Of a DNA stretch of 64,000 nt, positions 25,538 to 34,414 are shown piece after piece (within the stretch, counting starts at the first letter, position 1; each line of letters begins with the position of its first letter). The DNA is from Mesobacillus maritimus (GTDB lineage: Bacteria > Bacillota > Bacilli > Bacillales > Cytobacillaceae), in assembly GCF_019749255.1 (NCBI RefSeq), contig NZ_JACWFH010000005.1, positions 92,841 through 156,840 of the forward strand. Reading direction: 5' to 3'. The position numbers and the translations under genes were made by a program. The notes under the pieces are model-generated. The model was not told the origin of the DNA. It saw only the letters and a program-made list of their open reading frames with translations, and made no database searches.

Positions 25538-27427
25538 TTATTGATTATTAATTTTCCTCCATAAAGTAGTTCGACCAATCCCTAATATTTTCGCTGCTTC
25601 CGTCTTATTCCCGTTCACCTGATTTAGGACATCAAGAATATACTCGCGTTCATATTCTTGAAGCTTCCCATTCTCTTCATTGGTCTGTTCTTTCCGCTTT
25701 GTTGTTAATTGTTGAAAGTCTTTACCGCCAGCCTGTAGGACCGTATCTTTATCAATGACCTCTCCATGTGAAAGAATCATTGACCTTTCAACAATATTCC
25801 GTAATTGACGAATATTTCCTGGCCAATGATAGCTTTGGAGTACTTCCATCGCTTCACCATCAAAGCCGATAATGTTTTTTTGAATATTCTGTTGTAATTC
25901 TTTGATAAAATGGCTACATAAAAGTGGGAGGTCTTCTCTTCTTTGTCGCAATGATGGAATCAAGATATCTAAAATATTTAAGCGATAATAAAGGTCAGCC
26001 CGAAATTTCCCTTCTTCGACCATATCCTCAAAGTCCCGGTTAGAGGCGGCAATTACTCGGATATTAATAGGAATAACCCTTTCATCTCCAATTCGCATAA
26101 CCTCTCCTTCTTGAAGAACCCTCAATAGCTGTGCCTGAACAGATTCGGCTAATTCTCCGATTTCATCGAGAAAAATAGTCCCTTGATGAGCTAATTCAAA
26201 AAGACCTGTTTTCCCGCCCTTTCGTGCACCTGTAAACGCACCATCTACATAGCCAAACAATTCACTTTCTAATAAATTTTTCGGAATGGCTGCGCAGTTT
26301 ACTGCAACAAAAGGACCGTCAGCACGCTTGCTTAAGCTATGAATTAAGTGGGCAAAAACTTCTTTTCCAACCCCTGTTTCTCCAGTCAACAAAACGGTAG
26401 AATCTACTTGTGAATACTTTTTCACCTTTTCTATCGCATTTTGGTAGGAACGGCTTTTTCCAACAATATTATCGAGATCATACTTCGTTACATGGCCACG
26501 ATGAAGTAATTTCTTCCGAATTTCTTGTTCTTGTTGTTGGAGTTTCTGTAACTCTTGAAAGGTACAAACCGCTCCAAACACCTTGTTCTCATGAAGAATC
26601 GGGATTCGATTCGTAATGATCTTCACGCCATTTTCATCTTGAATACGATTTAGTTCCTCTTTTCCAGTACTGATAACCTTCCCCATCCTCGAGTTGAGGA
26701 GAATGTCATCAATCCGTTTACCAATCACCCTATCATACAGAATATTTAGAATCCTACGCGCAGAAGGATTGCAGACGGTAATAATCCCTTTCTCATCAAC
26801 AGCAATAACCCCATCTGCTATAAAATCGAGAATTGCTTGGAGCTGTTTCGTCCGTTGCTCTTCAGTACGGCGAACCTCAAGCAAACTTTTCGCCTCTTGA
26901 ATCGCTTGAATAATCGATTCTACTCCGGACCTAAGCACCACTGTCTTTACATTTGGATTAGGCACGTTCTTAATAAAAACGCTTTTCCCGATCAAAACAT
27001 TTATGTTTCTTGCTAGCAAATGATGAACAGCTTCTTCAACCTCATCCACCGTTTGGATTGCATATTTTTCAATCGTGATTCCCAGTGCCGATTCAATCGC
27101 CTCGACCCCTTGAAGAATTTCCGCAGCATCAGCAATTCCAATTTTCTCTCCTAATTTCTGGGCTTCGACAATAGTGCGCAATAAATCATAGCCGGTTATG
27201 GGGATTTGAACGACAGGTATATCTAATTTGGATTCAATAATTTTTAATCCTAAGGTCCCTCGGCTAATGAGAACCTCGGTACCACTCTTTTCAAGCATCT
27301 TTGCAGTTGCAACCGCTTCATCAAAATTCACTTTTTGTACGAGGAGATTTTCCCCCATTTTCCTACATGCTTCTTTTGCAACAGGGATGATTTCATCAAT
27401 TGGAGATAGAATAGCAATTTTCGACAT
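25538..27427 (-). CDS. PrpR-type sigma-54 transcriptional activator
   Basis: A 629-residue enhancer-binding protein. Residues about 1-190 form a PrpR_N-like sensor domain (family members sense propionate-derived acids). A PAS domain follows (about 195-300), then the AAA+ domain with Walker A GETGVGKE, the sigma-54 contact motif GAFTGA and Walker B FLDEIGE. A Fis-type HTH ends the protein ([20 protein letters not shown]). It lies between the aconitase-like gene and glcD. The two sigma-54 promoters in the window (29496-29512, 19350-19366), each with the same upstream inverted repeat, are its likely targets. Confidence 0.93.
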   Translation of the reverse strand: MSKIAILSPIDEIIPVAKEACRKMGENLLVQKVNFDEAVATAKMLEKSGTEVLISRGTLGLKIIESKLDIPVVQIPITGYDLLRTIVEAQKLGEKIGIADAAEILQGVEAIESALGITIEKYAIQTVDEVEEAVHHLLARNINVLIGKSVFIKNVPNPNVKTVVLRSGVESIIQAIQEAKSLLEVRRTEEQRTKQLQAILDFIADGVIAVDEKGIITVCNPSARRILNILYDRVIGKRIDDILLNSRMGKVISTGKEELNRIQDENGVKIITNRIPILHENKVFGAVCTFQELQKLQQQEQEIRKKLLHRGHVTKYDLDNIVGKSRSYQNAIEKVKKYSQVDSTVLLTGETGVGKEVFAHLIHSLSKRADGPFVAVNCAAIPKNLLESELFGYVDGAFTGARKGGKTGLFELAHQGTIFLDEIGELAESVQAQLLRVLQEGEVMRIGDERVIPINIRVIAASNRDFEDMVEEGKFRADLYYRLNILDILIPSLRQRREDLPLLCSHFIKELQQNIQKNIIGFDGEAMEVLQSYHWPGNIRQLRNIVERSMILSHGEVIDKDTVLQAGGKDFQQLTTKRKEQTNEENGKLQEYEREYILDVLNQVNGNKTEAAKILGIGRTTLWRKINNQ

Positions 27428-27543
27428 ACTCCCACACCTCTAATTTTCCTTATTTAAGACAAACCTTAATTCTATTCTAATTGATTATGTCCAAATGTTA
27501 AGAAAAATTAGATAATTATTTCGAAATATTTGCTTCAACATAG

Positions 27544-28257
27544 TTACACTATATACGTACCGGAAATTTGATGGGTTTTGATCTTTACTACACTTTCAAC
27601 CTGGCCAAGTGGTCCTGACGGGGAAAGGACGCCAATTGCCCCGCCAAGCTCATATAAAAAGGTTGTAAGTCTTCTCTTTTCTTCTACATTAAGTTGATTA
27701 AGCGCTTCTCCACCTAAGATAACCCCATATCCAATCAAACTATCGTGAAAATAGTCATACAAGTAGTTACAAATCCGTTCTACTTTCTGACTCCCATTTA
27801 ATTCGCCATTTAGTTCAATATAGATGGTCTCAGGAATCGTAAGTTCAATTGTTCCCACGCCTAAACATTTAGCCATTGCTGCTGGAGAAACCTTAAGTGG
27901 AATGGCACCAAAAGCCCCAAAGGCACCAATCTTCCCCTCTACACCAGTGATGACTTTCTCTCTAAGGGATAAATTTAGATGATGCTCTTCCTCAGGTTCT
28001 AACAACACCACACCATACTTTTCACTGAAAGTATTGATTTCAACACTGTCATCGAGTCGATTTTGTGAGATAAAGGTAGCAGATGGTTGCAGAACCTTAC
28101 TAAAGTTTAATTCATAAAATTCCTCGATTATACTGAATATGCTATTACCCGATAACAACAGAATATCTGGAACTAAACTAATTCGTTCTCCTGGAAAAAC
28201 ATGATCCTGTTGAGCCTTTATAGCTAAGCCTTTCTCAATAATATTCACCCATTCCAT
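27544..28257 (-). CDS. Short aconitase/LeuC-like protein without Fe-S ligands
   Basis: This 237-residue protein appears related to part of the aconitase/isopropylmalate dehydratase large subunit. The run KIGAFGAFGAIPLKVSPAAM, followed by CLGVGTIELTIPETIYIELNGEL and later GYGVILGGEAL, follows the order of LeuC segments (STHGAFGA, LATQTLWQ-x-PKTMRIEVDGKLP, GYVIEYAG). The CGDSHT box that holds the first cluster cysteine in LeuC is replaced by TGVEGK, and the later CxxC region is missing because the protein is about half length. It therefore should not hold a catalytic 4Fe-4S cluster. Its role is unknown; position suggests binding or turnover of the pathway acid. The assignment rests on pattern memory. 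Confidence 0.55.
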   Translation of the reverse strand: MEWVNIIEKGLAIKAQQDHVFPGERISLVPDILLLSGNSIFSIIEEFYELNFSKVLQPSATFISQNRLDDSVEINTFSEKYGVVLLEPEEEHHLNLSLREKVITGVEGKIGAFGAFGAIPLKVSPAAMAKCLGVGTIELTIPETIYIELNGELNGSQKVERICNYLYDYFHDSLIGYGVILGGEALNQLNVEEKRRLTTFLYELGGAIGVLSPSGPLGQVESVVKIKTHQISGTYIV

Positions 28258-28280
28258 CCCTCCTTAGGAAAGGAATATAA

Positions 28281-29447
28281 CTAACAATTCGGATTTTCTA
28301 ACCAATTCCTCTGTGCCCCTGATACGCCTGCCCCAAGTTCAACCTCATGACCACTTTTCTTCAATGCAAGCTCCATTGCAGCGAACATCTTCAACATATC
28401 TGCAGCATCTGTATAGCCCATATGGCCTAATCTAAGAATTTTATTTTTCACTTTTCCTAATCCTCCACCTAGAGCAATGTGAAATTCTTCTCGCATCATT
28501 TTTCGAAATGCATCTGCATTGTCTAATTTGACAGCTGTTAAGGTTGGGCTTGCTGCGGAGTCGTCAACGAGTAATTCAAGTCCAAGTGCCCGGACCCCAG
28601 CACGGGTCATATCACGGAGTGCAGCGTGGCGCTTGTATTCATTTTCAATTCCACCACCTCGTTCAATCATGTTACATGCTTCTCTTAACCCACAAACTAG
28701 GGCAATGTTTGGAGTATATGGAGTGCCCACACCAGACTCTAACCCTTTTTTATATTCCTTTAGATTAAAATAAAATGATGGACATTGATGATTCTCAATC
28801 ACCTTCCAAGCTTTTTCACTCATGGTGATAAGAGCAATACCTGGAGGAAGCATTAACGCTTTTTGTCCACCAGTTGCGACTATATCAATTCCCCATTCAT
28901 CCATATATAATGGTGTTCCAACAATTGAACTAACAGCATCAACCATAAATATCGCTTCTGTTTCTTTTACGATTGCAGCAATTGCTTGAATATTATTAAT
29001 CGCGGATGTTGAGGTTTCACAATGTGTCGCAAATACAGCTTTGGCTTCCGGGTTCTCTTTTAACGCCTTACGCACTTCCTCTGGATCGACAATTTCTCCC
29101 CATTCTGCTTCGACCCGAACAACCTTACAACCGATATGATTTGTAATGCCTTGGAGGTATTCCCCGAAATACCCAACAACACAAAGGATGATCGTATCAT
29201 TAGGACCCACGGTATTGATAATCGCCGTTTCTAACGCGGAAGCCCCGCTTGATGTAAGCGGAATAACGAGATTTTTTGTTTGGAAAATCATCTTCGATTT
29301 CTCGATTGTTTCTTGTAATACTTCTTGGAAAACAGGATTCCGATAGTCCATCATTGGATGATCAAAGCTTTGTTGCATCGCAATTTGAATCTCTTTTGGG
29401 ACTTGCACAGGTCCTGGTAATCGTAGATCCATCTTTTCTTTAAACAT
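28281..29447 (-). CDS. Alanine-glyoxylate-type aminotransferase (class V)
   Basis: A 388-residue PLP enzyme of the AGT/SGAT/PucG group: LPGPVQVP at the N-terminus, SSGASALETAI for phosphate binding, VDAVSSIVG with the PLP-contacting Asp, and the Schiff-base Lys in TGGQKALMLPPG. These enzymes use glyoxylate as acceptor with alanine, serine or ureidoglycine as donor. It leads the operon that ends in glcDF, which would make glyoxylate from glycolate, so a role as glyoxylate aminotransferase is coherent. The ATG lies about 38 nt after a sigma-54 start site. Confidence 0.88.
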   Translation of the reverse strand: MFKEKMDLRLPGPVQVPKEIQIAMQQSFDHPMMDYRNPVFQEVLQETIEKSKMIFQTKNLVIPLTSSGASALETAIINTVGPNDTIILCVVGYFGEYLQGITNHIGCKVVRVEAEWGEIVDPEEVRKALKENPEAKAVFATHCETSTSAINNIQAIAAIVKETEAIFMVDAVSSIVGTPLYMDEWGIDIVATGGQKALMLPPGIALITMSEKAWKVIENHQCPSFYFNLKEYKKGLESGVGTPYTPNIALVCGLREACNMIERGGGIENEYKRHAALRDMTRAGVRALGLELLVDDSAASPTLTAVKLDNADAFRKMMREEFHIALGGGLGKVKNKILRLGHMGYTDAADMLKMFAAMELALKKSGHEVELGAGVSGAQRNWLENPNC

Positions 29448-29495
29448 TACATTCTCCCCTTAATGATCATTTTGAAAATTCTTTACTATTACCAA

Positions 29496-29512
29496 TGCAA
29501 TATTCATGCCAA
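29496..29512 (-). promoter_or_regulatory. Sigma-54 promoter of the aminotransferase-glcDF operon
   Basis: Minus strand TTGGCATGAATATTGCA: GG and GC are 10 bases apart, with one mismatch to TTGGCAC-N5-TTGCA. Confidence 0.82.
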
Positions 29513-29555
29513 CCTTTAAATCCCCCTATTTATTACATTGTAATGATGCTTATTT

Positions 29556-29579
29556 TGTTTCATGTTTCATATCGAAACA
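29556..29579. promoter_or_regulatory. Upstream activator site
   Basis: Perfect TGTTTC-N5-GAAACA (29563-29579), the same arms and spacing as at 19450-19466, plus another TGTTTC half-site at 29556-29561 and a GAAAC half-site near 29607-29611. It is 51 bp upstream of the sigma-54 promoter. Confidence 0.65.
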
Positions 29580-29611
29580 ATAAACGGAACAAATAAGCAG
29601 CTTATCGAAAC

Positions 29612-29660
29612 AAAAAAGAGTACCAAGCATTATCCATTCAATGAATAATACTTGGTACTC
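29612..29660 (-). terminator. Terminator of the TSUP gene
   Basis: GAGTACCAAG (29618-29627) pairs with CTTGGTACTC (29651-29660), with further pairing inside, then TTTTTT on the minus strand. Confidence 0.88.
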
Positions 29661-29683
29661 TTCTTAATGAAAAAGAAGCATTC

Positions 29684-30448
29684 TTAAATCAGTTTTAAAC
29701 CACTCAATAAAATCATCACAGCCATGATCGCCCTTAACGGTTTTGCAGGTATTTTCGCTGATAAAGTACTTCCGATAATAACCCCTGGAATAGAGCCAAT
29801 TAAAAGATTAACGGTTAGCATATAATCAATGTTCCCTATCCCTGCATGCATGAGCCCAGCAGCTGTAACTAAAAAGAACGCATGAGCAATATCTGTTCCT
29901 ACTAATTCCGTTGGACTCATTTTATATAAGTACAGCATTACTAATGCAAATAACGAACCCGATCCAATGGACGTTAATCCAACCAAAAATCCTAATACGG
30001 CTCCAATCACAATGGTCAATGTCCGTTTTTCCTCTAAAGGCTTCATTTGCATCGAATTAAATTCAAGTCTACCTTTCATGAAGGTTTTCACCAAAGTAGC
30101 CACCGCCACAAGGATTAACATATACCCTAACGCATGTTTTATGATATCCTCTTGATTGTTAAAAAAAGTATCAAAAAGCCGCAACATTCCTACTGCTAGG
30201 ATTGCACTCGGTATGCTTCCTATCGCAAGGTATTTCATCAATTTGAGGTTTATCGTCTTTTGTCGCCAATGTTGCACCGATCCAAAAAATTTCGTAACCG
30301 AATTATATGCAAGATCCGTTCCCACAGCTACAGAAGGGTTGATTCCCAACAAGATTAAAATAGGAGTTAAAAGGGCCGCTCCCCCAACGCCTGTTAATCC
30401 GACCATAAATCCAACACATAAACCCATAATTATCATTCCAACACTCAT
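29684..30448 (-). CDS. TSUP (TauE/SafE) family transporter
   Basis: A membrane protein of about 254 residues with eight or so hydrophobic segments and the two family repeats: GLTGVGGAALLTPILILLGINPSVAVGTDLAYN and GLTSIGSGSLFALVMLYLYKMSPTELVGTDIAHA. TSUP proteins move sulfite, sulfonates or other organic anions. The frame opens at 30487, but ATG 30448 follows GGGAG and starts at the first membrane span. It lies next to the sigma-54 operon but has its own terminator. Confidence 0.87.
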   Translation of the reverse strand: MSVGMIIMGLCVGFMVGLTGVGGAALLTPILILLGINPSVAVGTDLAYNSVTKFFGSVQHWRQKTINLKLMKYLAIGSIPSAILAVGMLRLFDTFFNNQEDIIKHALGYMLILVAVATLVKTFMKGRLEFNSMQMKPLEEKRTLTIVIGAVLGFLVGLTSIGSGSLFALVMLYLYKMSPTELVGTDIAHAFFLVTAAGLMHAGIGNIDYMLTVNLLIGSIPGVIIGSTLSAKIPAKPLRAIMAVMILLSGLKLI

Positions 30449-30594
30449 TAGGCGCACACTCCCAAACCCTTTTTTACATACCACCAATTTATGTAAGGGT
30501 TATTAGCCTTGTTACCTAATGAATCGCCCAAAATAGAAAAACGAAAGGTGGTTATTCACCGAATCCGAATGGGTCGAAGCCCAACTGTATTTTA

Positions 30595-30630
30595 AGAAAA
30601 ACAAGCCCAAAGAAGTCTGAGCTTGTTAAA
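30595..30630 (-). terminator. Terminator of the 30636 gene
   Basis: AACAAGC (30600-30606) and GCTTGTT (30621-30627) pair, followed on the minus strand by TTTTTCTT. Confidence 0.75.
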
Positions 30631-30635
30631 AGTGA

Positions 30636-30914
30636 TTATTCTTCTTTTTCTTTCAACTCAATTTTCTTACAACCCACATATAAGCAAGAAAGTATATCTA
30701 AACCTGGCTTAGCTTTAGATAATCCCTTAATATAAGGAGTCACTAAGTCTTTAAAATCTGCTCCCACGCCTTCTTCCTCTAAGATTCCATATACAAAGAG
30801 CTTTTTCTCATCAAATAGAAAAGCAACATTCCCAACTGCCTTATTGTCTGCATCCACCACATTAAGCACTTGATATTCTGGGGTAATAACTTCAGGTGAA
30901 AAATAGATTTGCAT
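30636..30914 (-). CDS. Small soluble protein of unknown function
   Basis: This protein has 92 residues and alternating beta/alpha character (YQVLNVVDADNKAVGNVAFLFDEKKLFVYGILEEEGVGADFKDLVTPYIKGL), two Cys (LSCLYVGC) and an acidic/basic tail. There is no signal peptide or membrane span. AAAGGAGTGG precedes the ATG, so translation is likely. I do not recognise the family; the pattern suggests a small sensory or regulatory fold. It lies 41 bp downstream of the MFS gene on the same strand. Confidence 0.65.
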   Translation of the reverse strand: MQIYFSPEVITPEYQVLNVVDADNKAVGNVAFLFDEKKLFVYGILEEEGVGADFKDLVTPYIKGLSKAKPGLDILSCLYVGCKKIELKEKEE

Positions 30915-30955
30915 TGATTTCCACTCCTTTACAATCTGGCTTAGCGGTCTTTAGT

Positions 30956-32200
30956 TTAGGTTAACTGTAATTTTTCAAACAAGGTATCCTGGTTCTCTGA
31001 AGGTTTTGCCTTTTTCACATGGATAAGCATCATACATAATAAAGCAACCAATAACGTCAAACCCGCAGTTATTAAAAACATTCCTGTACGATTCCACGCC
31101 ATTAAGGCTCCATAAATAGGAGGACCAATGGCAACTCCTAGAAAACGTACTGAACCATATAACGATGTAACAAAACCTCTCCGGTCTGTTGGTACGGAAC
31201 CGGTGATAAAGCTATTAATGCATGGTAACGCTAATCCTGTTCCAATACTGCTGACAACAAGCACTGCAAAGAACGGGATAAGGTTTTTAAATAACACCAA
31301 AGTTGCAAAAGATGCCGTCATGAGAAGAAGACCAATAATAATTAACGATTTCATTAGCCCCATCTTTTTACCGATTTTGCTTCCTGTAATATAAGAAGTC
31401 GTTGTCATAAACAAAAGTGGAATTGCAAGTATTGCCCCTTTTAACACGCCATCAATCTTATAGGTAGTTTCAAGAATATCTGATATATAAAATAAAATCC
31501 CAAATAACGTAAACAAGCAAGTGGCTCCTGTTAAATACGCTGCAAATAACCATCTTCCCTCGGTTTTAAATACAGATACTAGCCCCTTTACATATTTCCC
31601 AACTGGTGGTGGCTCCATTTCTTTTTTCTTTTCTTTGATAAAAAAGATGGTTAATAGCACGGATATCCCACAGAAAATGGGGAATGCAAAAAATGCAGCG
31701 TACCAGAATAAAAGAGCTAACAATGACCCAATAATTGGACTAATGACTTTACCAAAACCATTTGAGGCTTCAACAAGCCCCAAAACTTGACTTTGTTCTC
31801 CGCCTTTAAACAAATCACCTGCTAATGCCATGGCGATAGGAGCCGTTCCTGCCGCTCCGATTCCCTGAATAATCCTCCCAGCGAGAATCCAAGGATAGGC
31901 ATTGTCAAACCATGCAGCTGCTGCACCAGCCAAAATCCCACCACTTCCATATAGTATTAGTGCTGGGATAATGATAGCTTTACGCGAAAATCGATCTGAC
32001 AAATACCCCAACATTGGAATGGATATGGCTGCCGCAACGGAAAAGGCAGTGATGACTAAACTCACCTGAAACTGAGTAATTCCAAGTTCTGATTTCATTT
32101 TCGGGAGCACAGGAATTAGCATCGAGTTTCCTAAAACAAGGATTAGCGGAATTGAACCGATGGCAGTTACGGTTAACCCTTTATGTTTTTGCTTTGACAA
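30956..32200 (-). CDS. MFS transporter (drug-efflux type)
   Basis: A membrane protein of about 414 residues with 12 predicted spans. The MFS motif A appears as [13 protein letters not shown] between spans 2 and 3, and the motif-C-like GxxxGPxxGG part as [15 protein letters not shown] in span 5, which is typical of proton-coupled efflux pumps of the DHA family. It resembles B. subtilis YwoG-type proteins. The frame opens at GTG 32209, which abuts AGGAG; TTG 32200 has better spacing. The substrate is unknown. Confidence 0.85.
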   Translation of the reverse strand: MSKQKHKGLTVTAIGSIPLILVLGNSMLIPVLPKMKSELGITQFQVSLVITAFSVAAAISIPMLGYLSDRFSRKAIIIPALILYGSGGILAGAAAAWFDNAYPWILAGRIIQGIGAAGTAPIAMALAGDLFKGGEQSQVLGLVEASNGFGKVISPIIGSLLALLFWYAAFFAFPIFCGISVLLTIFFIKEKKKEMEPPPVGKYVKGLVSVFKTEGRWLFAAYLTGATCLFTLFGILFYISDILETTYKIDGVLKGAILAIPLLFMTTTSYITGSKIGKKMGLMKSLIIIGLLLMTASFATLVLFKNLIPFFAVLVVSSIGTGLALPCINSFITGSVPTDRRGFVTSLYGSVRFLGVAIGPPIYGALMAWNRTGMFLITAGLTLLVALLCMMLIHVKKAKPSENQDTLFEKLQLT

Positions 32201-32367
32201 TGAAAGCACACTCCTAACTGAAAGAATAAGCTTTTCTATTATTTGAAGGGTACAGTTGCTTTATACAAGGGCAATCGCCTAATTTTAATGAAAAATGCCC
32301 AATCCTTACACATTCGCCCAGTATTTGAATAATCTATCCTAGAAAAATAGAGGAGGGCACTTTCCCT

Positions 32368-33153
32368 ATGGATTTTTTGAAATTACCGAAAAGAACCTCA
32401 GGAAACAGAACATATGGATTAACTTCGATTGCGGATTTTGGTACCCCAATAGGACGTTTAACAAATATTTTAGATGATTACAGTCATATCATTGACATCG
32501 CAAAAATTGGAATTGGTTCAGCCTATATTACCCCAAACATTAAAAAGAAAGTCGATTTATATAAGGAATATAACATCAAGCCCTACTGTGGTGGGACCTT
32601 ATTCGAGAAGTGTTTTTATCAGAAAAAAATACCTGAATATCTGACGTATTTAAAAACACTAGGAATCGATTGGCTTGAGGTATCGAACGGAACATTGGAT
32701 ATCCCCCTCAAAGACCGCCTTAATGTGATTGAACATGCTAAAGAGGAATTCCATGTAATCGCCGAGGTTGGTTCTAAGGATTGTAATTTGGAAATGGATA
32801 TTACGAAATGGAAGGAAGAGATGCAGATCTTTTTAGAAGCTGGGTGTGAATATGTCATTACCGAAGGAAGAGATTCCGGAACTTCCGGCATTTATCAATC
32901 CAATGGGCAAGTCAAGTCAGAGTTAATAGAAGAGCTTGTTAAGGGAATGGATGTGAAGAAAATTATTTTTGAAGCCCCCACTTCAAAGCATCAAATGTTC
33001 TTTATCAATCAGGTAGGTCCAAATGTGAATCTAGGAAATGTCAAGCTAGACGATGTTTTGGTTCTTGAAGCGCAACGCAATGGCTTACGGAGTGAAACCT
33101 TTTATCTGGAGGATGCAGATGCAAATTACGTTAATCAGACACCTACCCACTGA
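32368..33153 (+). CDS. comA: Phosphosulfolactate synthase
   Basis: ComA (YitD in B. subtilis) joins sulfite to phosphoenolpyruvate to give 2-phospho-3-sulfolactate, the route to sulfolactate in Bacillus spores and to coenzyme M in methanogens. The 261-residue TIM-barrel shows DIAKIGIGSAYI, YCGGTLFEKC, WLEVSNGTLDIP, VGSKD and the phosphate-binding EGRDSGTSGIY. AGGAGG lies ahead of the ATG. The next gene, a histidine phosphatase, begins inside its last codons, and sulfate-reduction genes follow. No ComB phosphatase gene is seen. Confidence 0.92.
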   Translation: MDFLKLPKRTSGNRTYGLTSIADFGTPIGRLTNILDDYSHIIDIAKIGIGSAYITPNIKKKVDLYKEYNIKPYCGGTLFEKCFYQKKIPEYLTYLKTLGIDWLEVSNGTLDIPLKDRLNVIEHAKEEFHVIAEVGSKDCNLEMDITKWKEEMQIFLEAGCEYVITEGRDSGTSGIYQSNGQVKSELIEELVKGMDVKKIIFEAPTSKHQMFFINQVGPNVNLGNVKLDDVLVLEAQRNGLRSETFYLEDADANYVNQTPTH

Positions 33154-33658
33154 ATGGAATAACAAAACATGGCTTCAAGGACGAAGAGATATAGAGATTT
33201 GCCCCCTTTCAGACGAACATAGGCAGGGTATCCTTGAAAACCAAAAGACCCTAACCATACAATCCCCTTTTGACATTGTGTTAGCAAGTTCTCTAGTTCG
33301 GACCCATCAGACAGCACACCTTTATGGACAGCAGCCTGAGACTGAGTCTTTGTTAGACGAATTAGATTTTGGCCCTTTTGAAGGACAGCCCAAAAAGAAG
33401 CTAATCGATGCAATCGGCACGGTATGGATTGAAGACCCTATGTCTTTGTCGTTGGGAGAAGATCTAGTGAAGCTTGAGGATAGGATCGTACAGTTTTTAA
33501 AGAAATATCGTCAGTACGACAATATCTTAGTATTCGGTCATGGGTCATGGATAAGAGCCATCTCATCTTATTGGAAATACGGCCATATAAACAATATGAA
33601 CAAACTTACAGTAGCGAACAATGAATGCATTACACTGGAATTTATGACTGTAAGTTAG
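33119..33658 (+). CDS. Histidine phosphatase family protein
   Basis: A phosphoglycerate-mutase-like enzyme of about 179 residues: catalytic LIRHLPTEWN at the start, RTHQTAHLYG for phosphate binding, Glu in LDELDFGPFEG, and FGHGSWIRA with the second catalytic His. The frame is open to 33053, but GGAGG at 33108-33112 fits ATG 33119, which overlaps the comA stop by 35 bp. Tight coupling to comA suggests it removes phosphate from phosphosulfolactate in place of ComB; alternatives are a general or cobalamin-type phosphatase. Confidence 0.85.
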   Translation: MQITLIRHLPTEWNNKTWLQGRRDIEICPLSDEHRQGILENQKTLTIQSPFDIVLASSLVRTHQTAHLYGQQPETESLLDELDFGPFEGQPKKKLIDAIGTVWIEDPMSLSLGEDLVKLEDRIVQFLKKYRQYDNILVFGHGSWIRAISSYWKYGHINNMNKLTVANNECITLEFMTVS

Positions 33659-33674
33659 AGAGAGGAGCAATCCC

Positions 33675-34385
33675 ATGTCAGAGATTACCTATGAGAACTG
33701 GAATGAAGAAGTTGTGAATGAGATTTTCGAGAAAAAACCTGATTACCTAGACATCTTAAAATGGGCCTATCAAGAATACAAAGACGATATTGTCTATGCC
33801 TGTAGTTTTGGTGCTGAAGGGATTGTCATGATTGATTTGATCCATAAAGTAAATAAAGAAGCCACCATTATTTTTCTTGATACAGGACTACATTTTTCAG
33901 AAACCTATGCGTTAATTGATCAGGTAAAACAAAAGTACCCAACACTCAACATCAAGATGGTCAAACCAAAATTGAATTTAGAAGAACAAGCCGAGAAATA
34001 CGGTGATCAGCTATGGAAAAAGGACCCAAACTTGTGCTGTCAAATAAGAAAAGTAGCTCCTCTCAAAGAGGCGCTTTCTGGGGCAAAAGCTTGGATATCT
34101 GGGCTAAGACGTGAACAGTCCCCTCTGAGAAGCAAAACTCAATACATCAACAAAGATGATAAGTTTAAAAACATTAAAATATGCCCCCTCATCCATTGGA
34201 AATGGGATGAAATCCTAACATACATCGAATTAAACCAACTACCCTACAACCCTCTCCATGACCAAGGTTATCCTAGCATCGGCTGTGCACCATGTACTCA
34301 ACCTATTTCTGACCATGCTGACTCTCGCGCTGGAAGATGGGCAGGTCAATCGAAGTCAGAATGCGGTCTTCATTTAAACAATTAA
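33675..34385 (+). CDS. cysH: Adenylylsulfate (APS/PAPS) reductase
   Basis: CysH reduces activated sulfate to sulfite with thioredoxin electrons. The 236 residues have an N-terminal PP-loop-type start YACSFGAEGIVMIDLI, the Cys pair LCCQIRKV, GCAPCTQP and ECGLH near the end. The CC...CxxC set is that of 4Fe-4S enzymes that use APS (as in Bacillus, which can use both APS and PAPS). GAGGAG lies seven bases before the ATG. It is third in the comA operon, so its sulfite may feed ComA as well as cysteine synthesis. Confidence 0.93.
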   Translation: MSEITYENWNEEVVNEIFEKKPDYLDILKWAYQEYKDDIVYACSFGAEGIVMIDLIHKVNKEATIIFLDTGLHFSETYALIDQVKQKYPTLNIKMVKPKLNLEEQAEKYGDQLWKKDPNLCCQIRKVAPLKEALSGAKAWISGLRREQSPLRSKTQYINKDDKFKNIKICPLIHWKWDEILTYIELNQLPYNPLHDQGYPSIGCAPCTQPISDHADSRAGRWAGQSKSECGLHLNN

Positions 34386-34414
34386 GTCTCTAAAAAACGA
34401 AGGAGGAACTTTTC

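Noticed and set aside
32210..32367. S-box or T-box riboswitch before the comA-cysH operon
   Set aside because: None of the conserved S-box or T-box blocks is visible; the region is short and A/T-rich.
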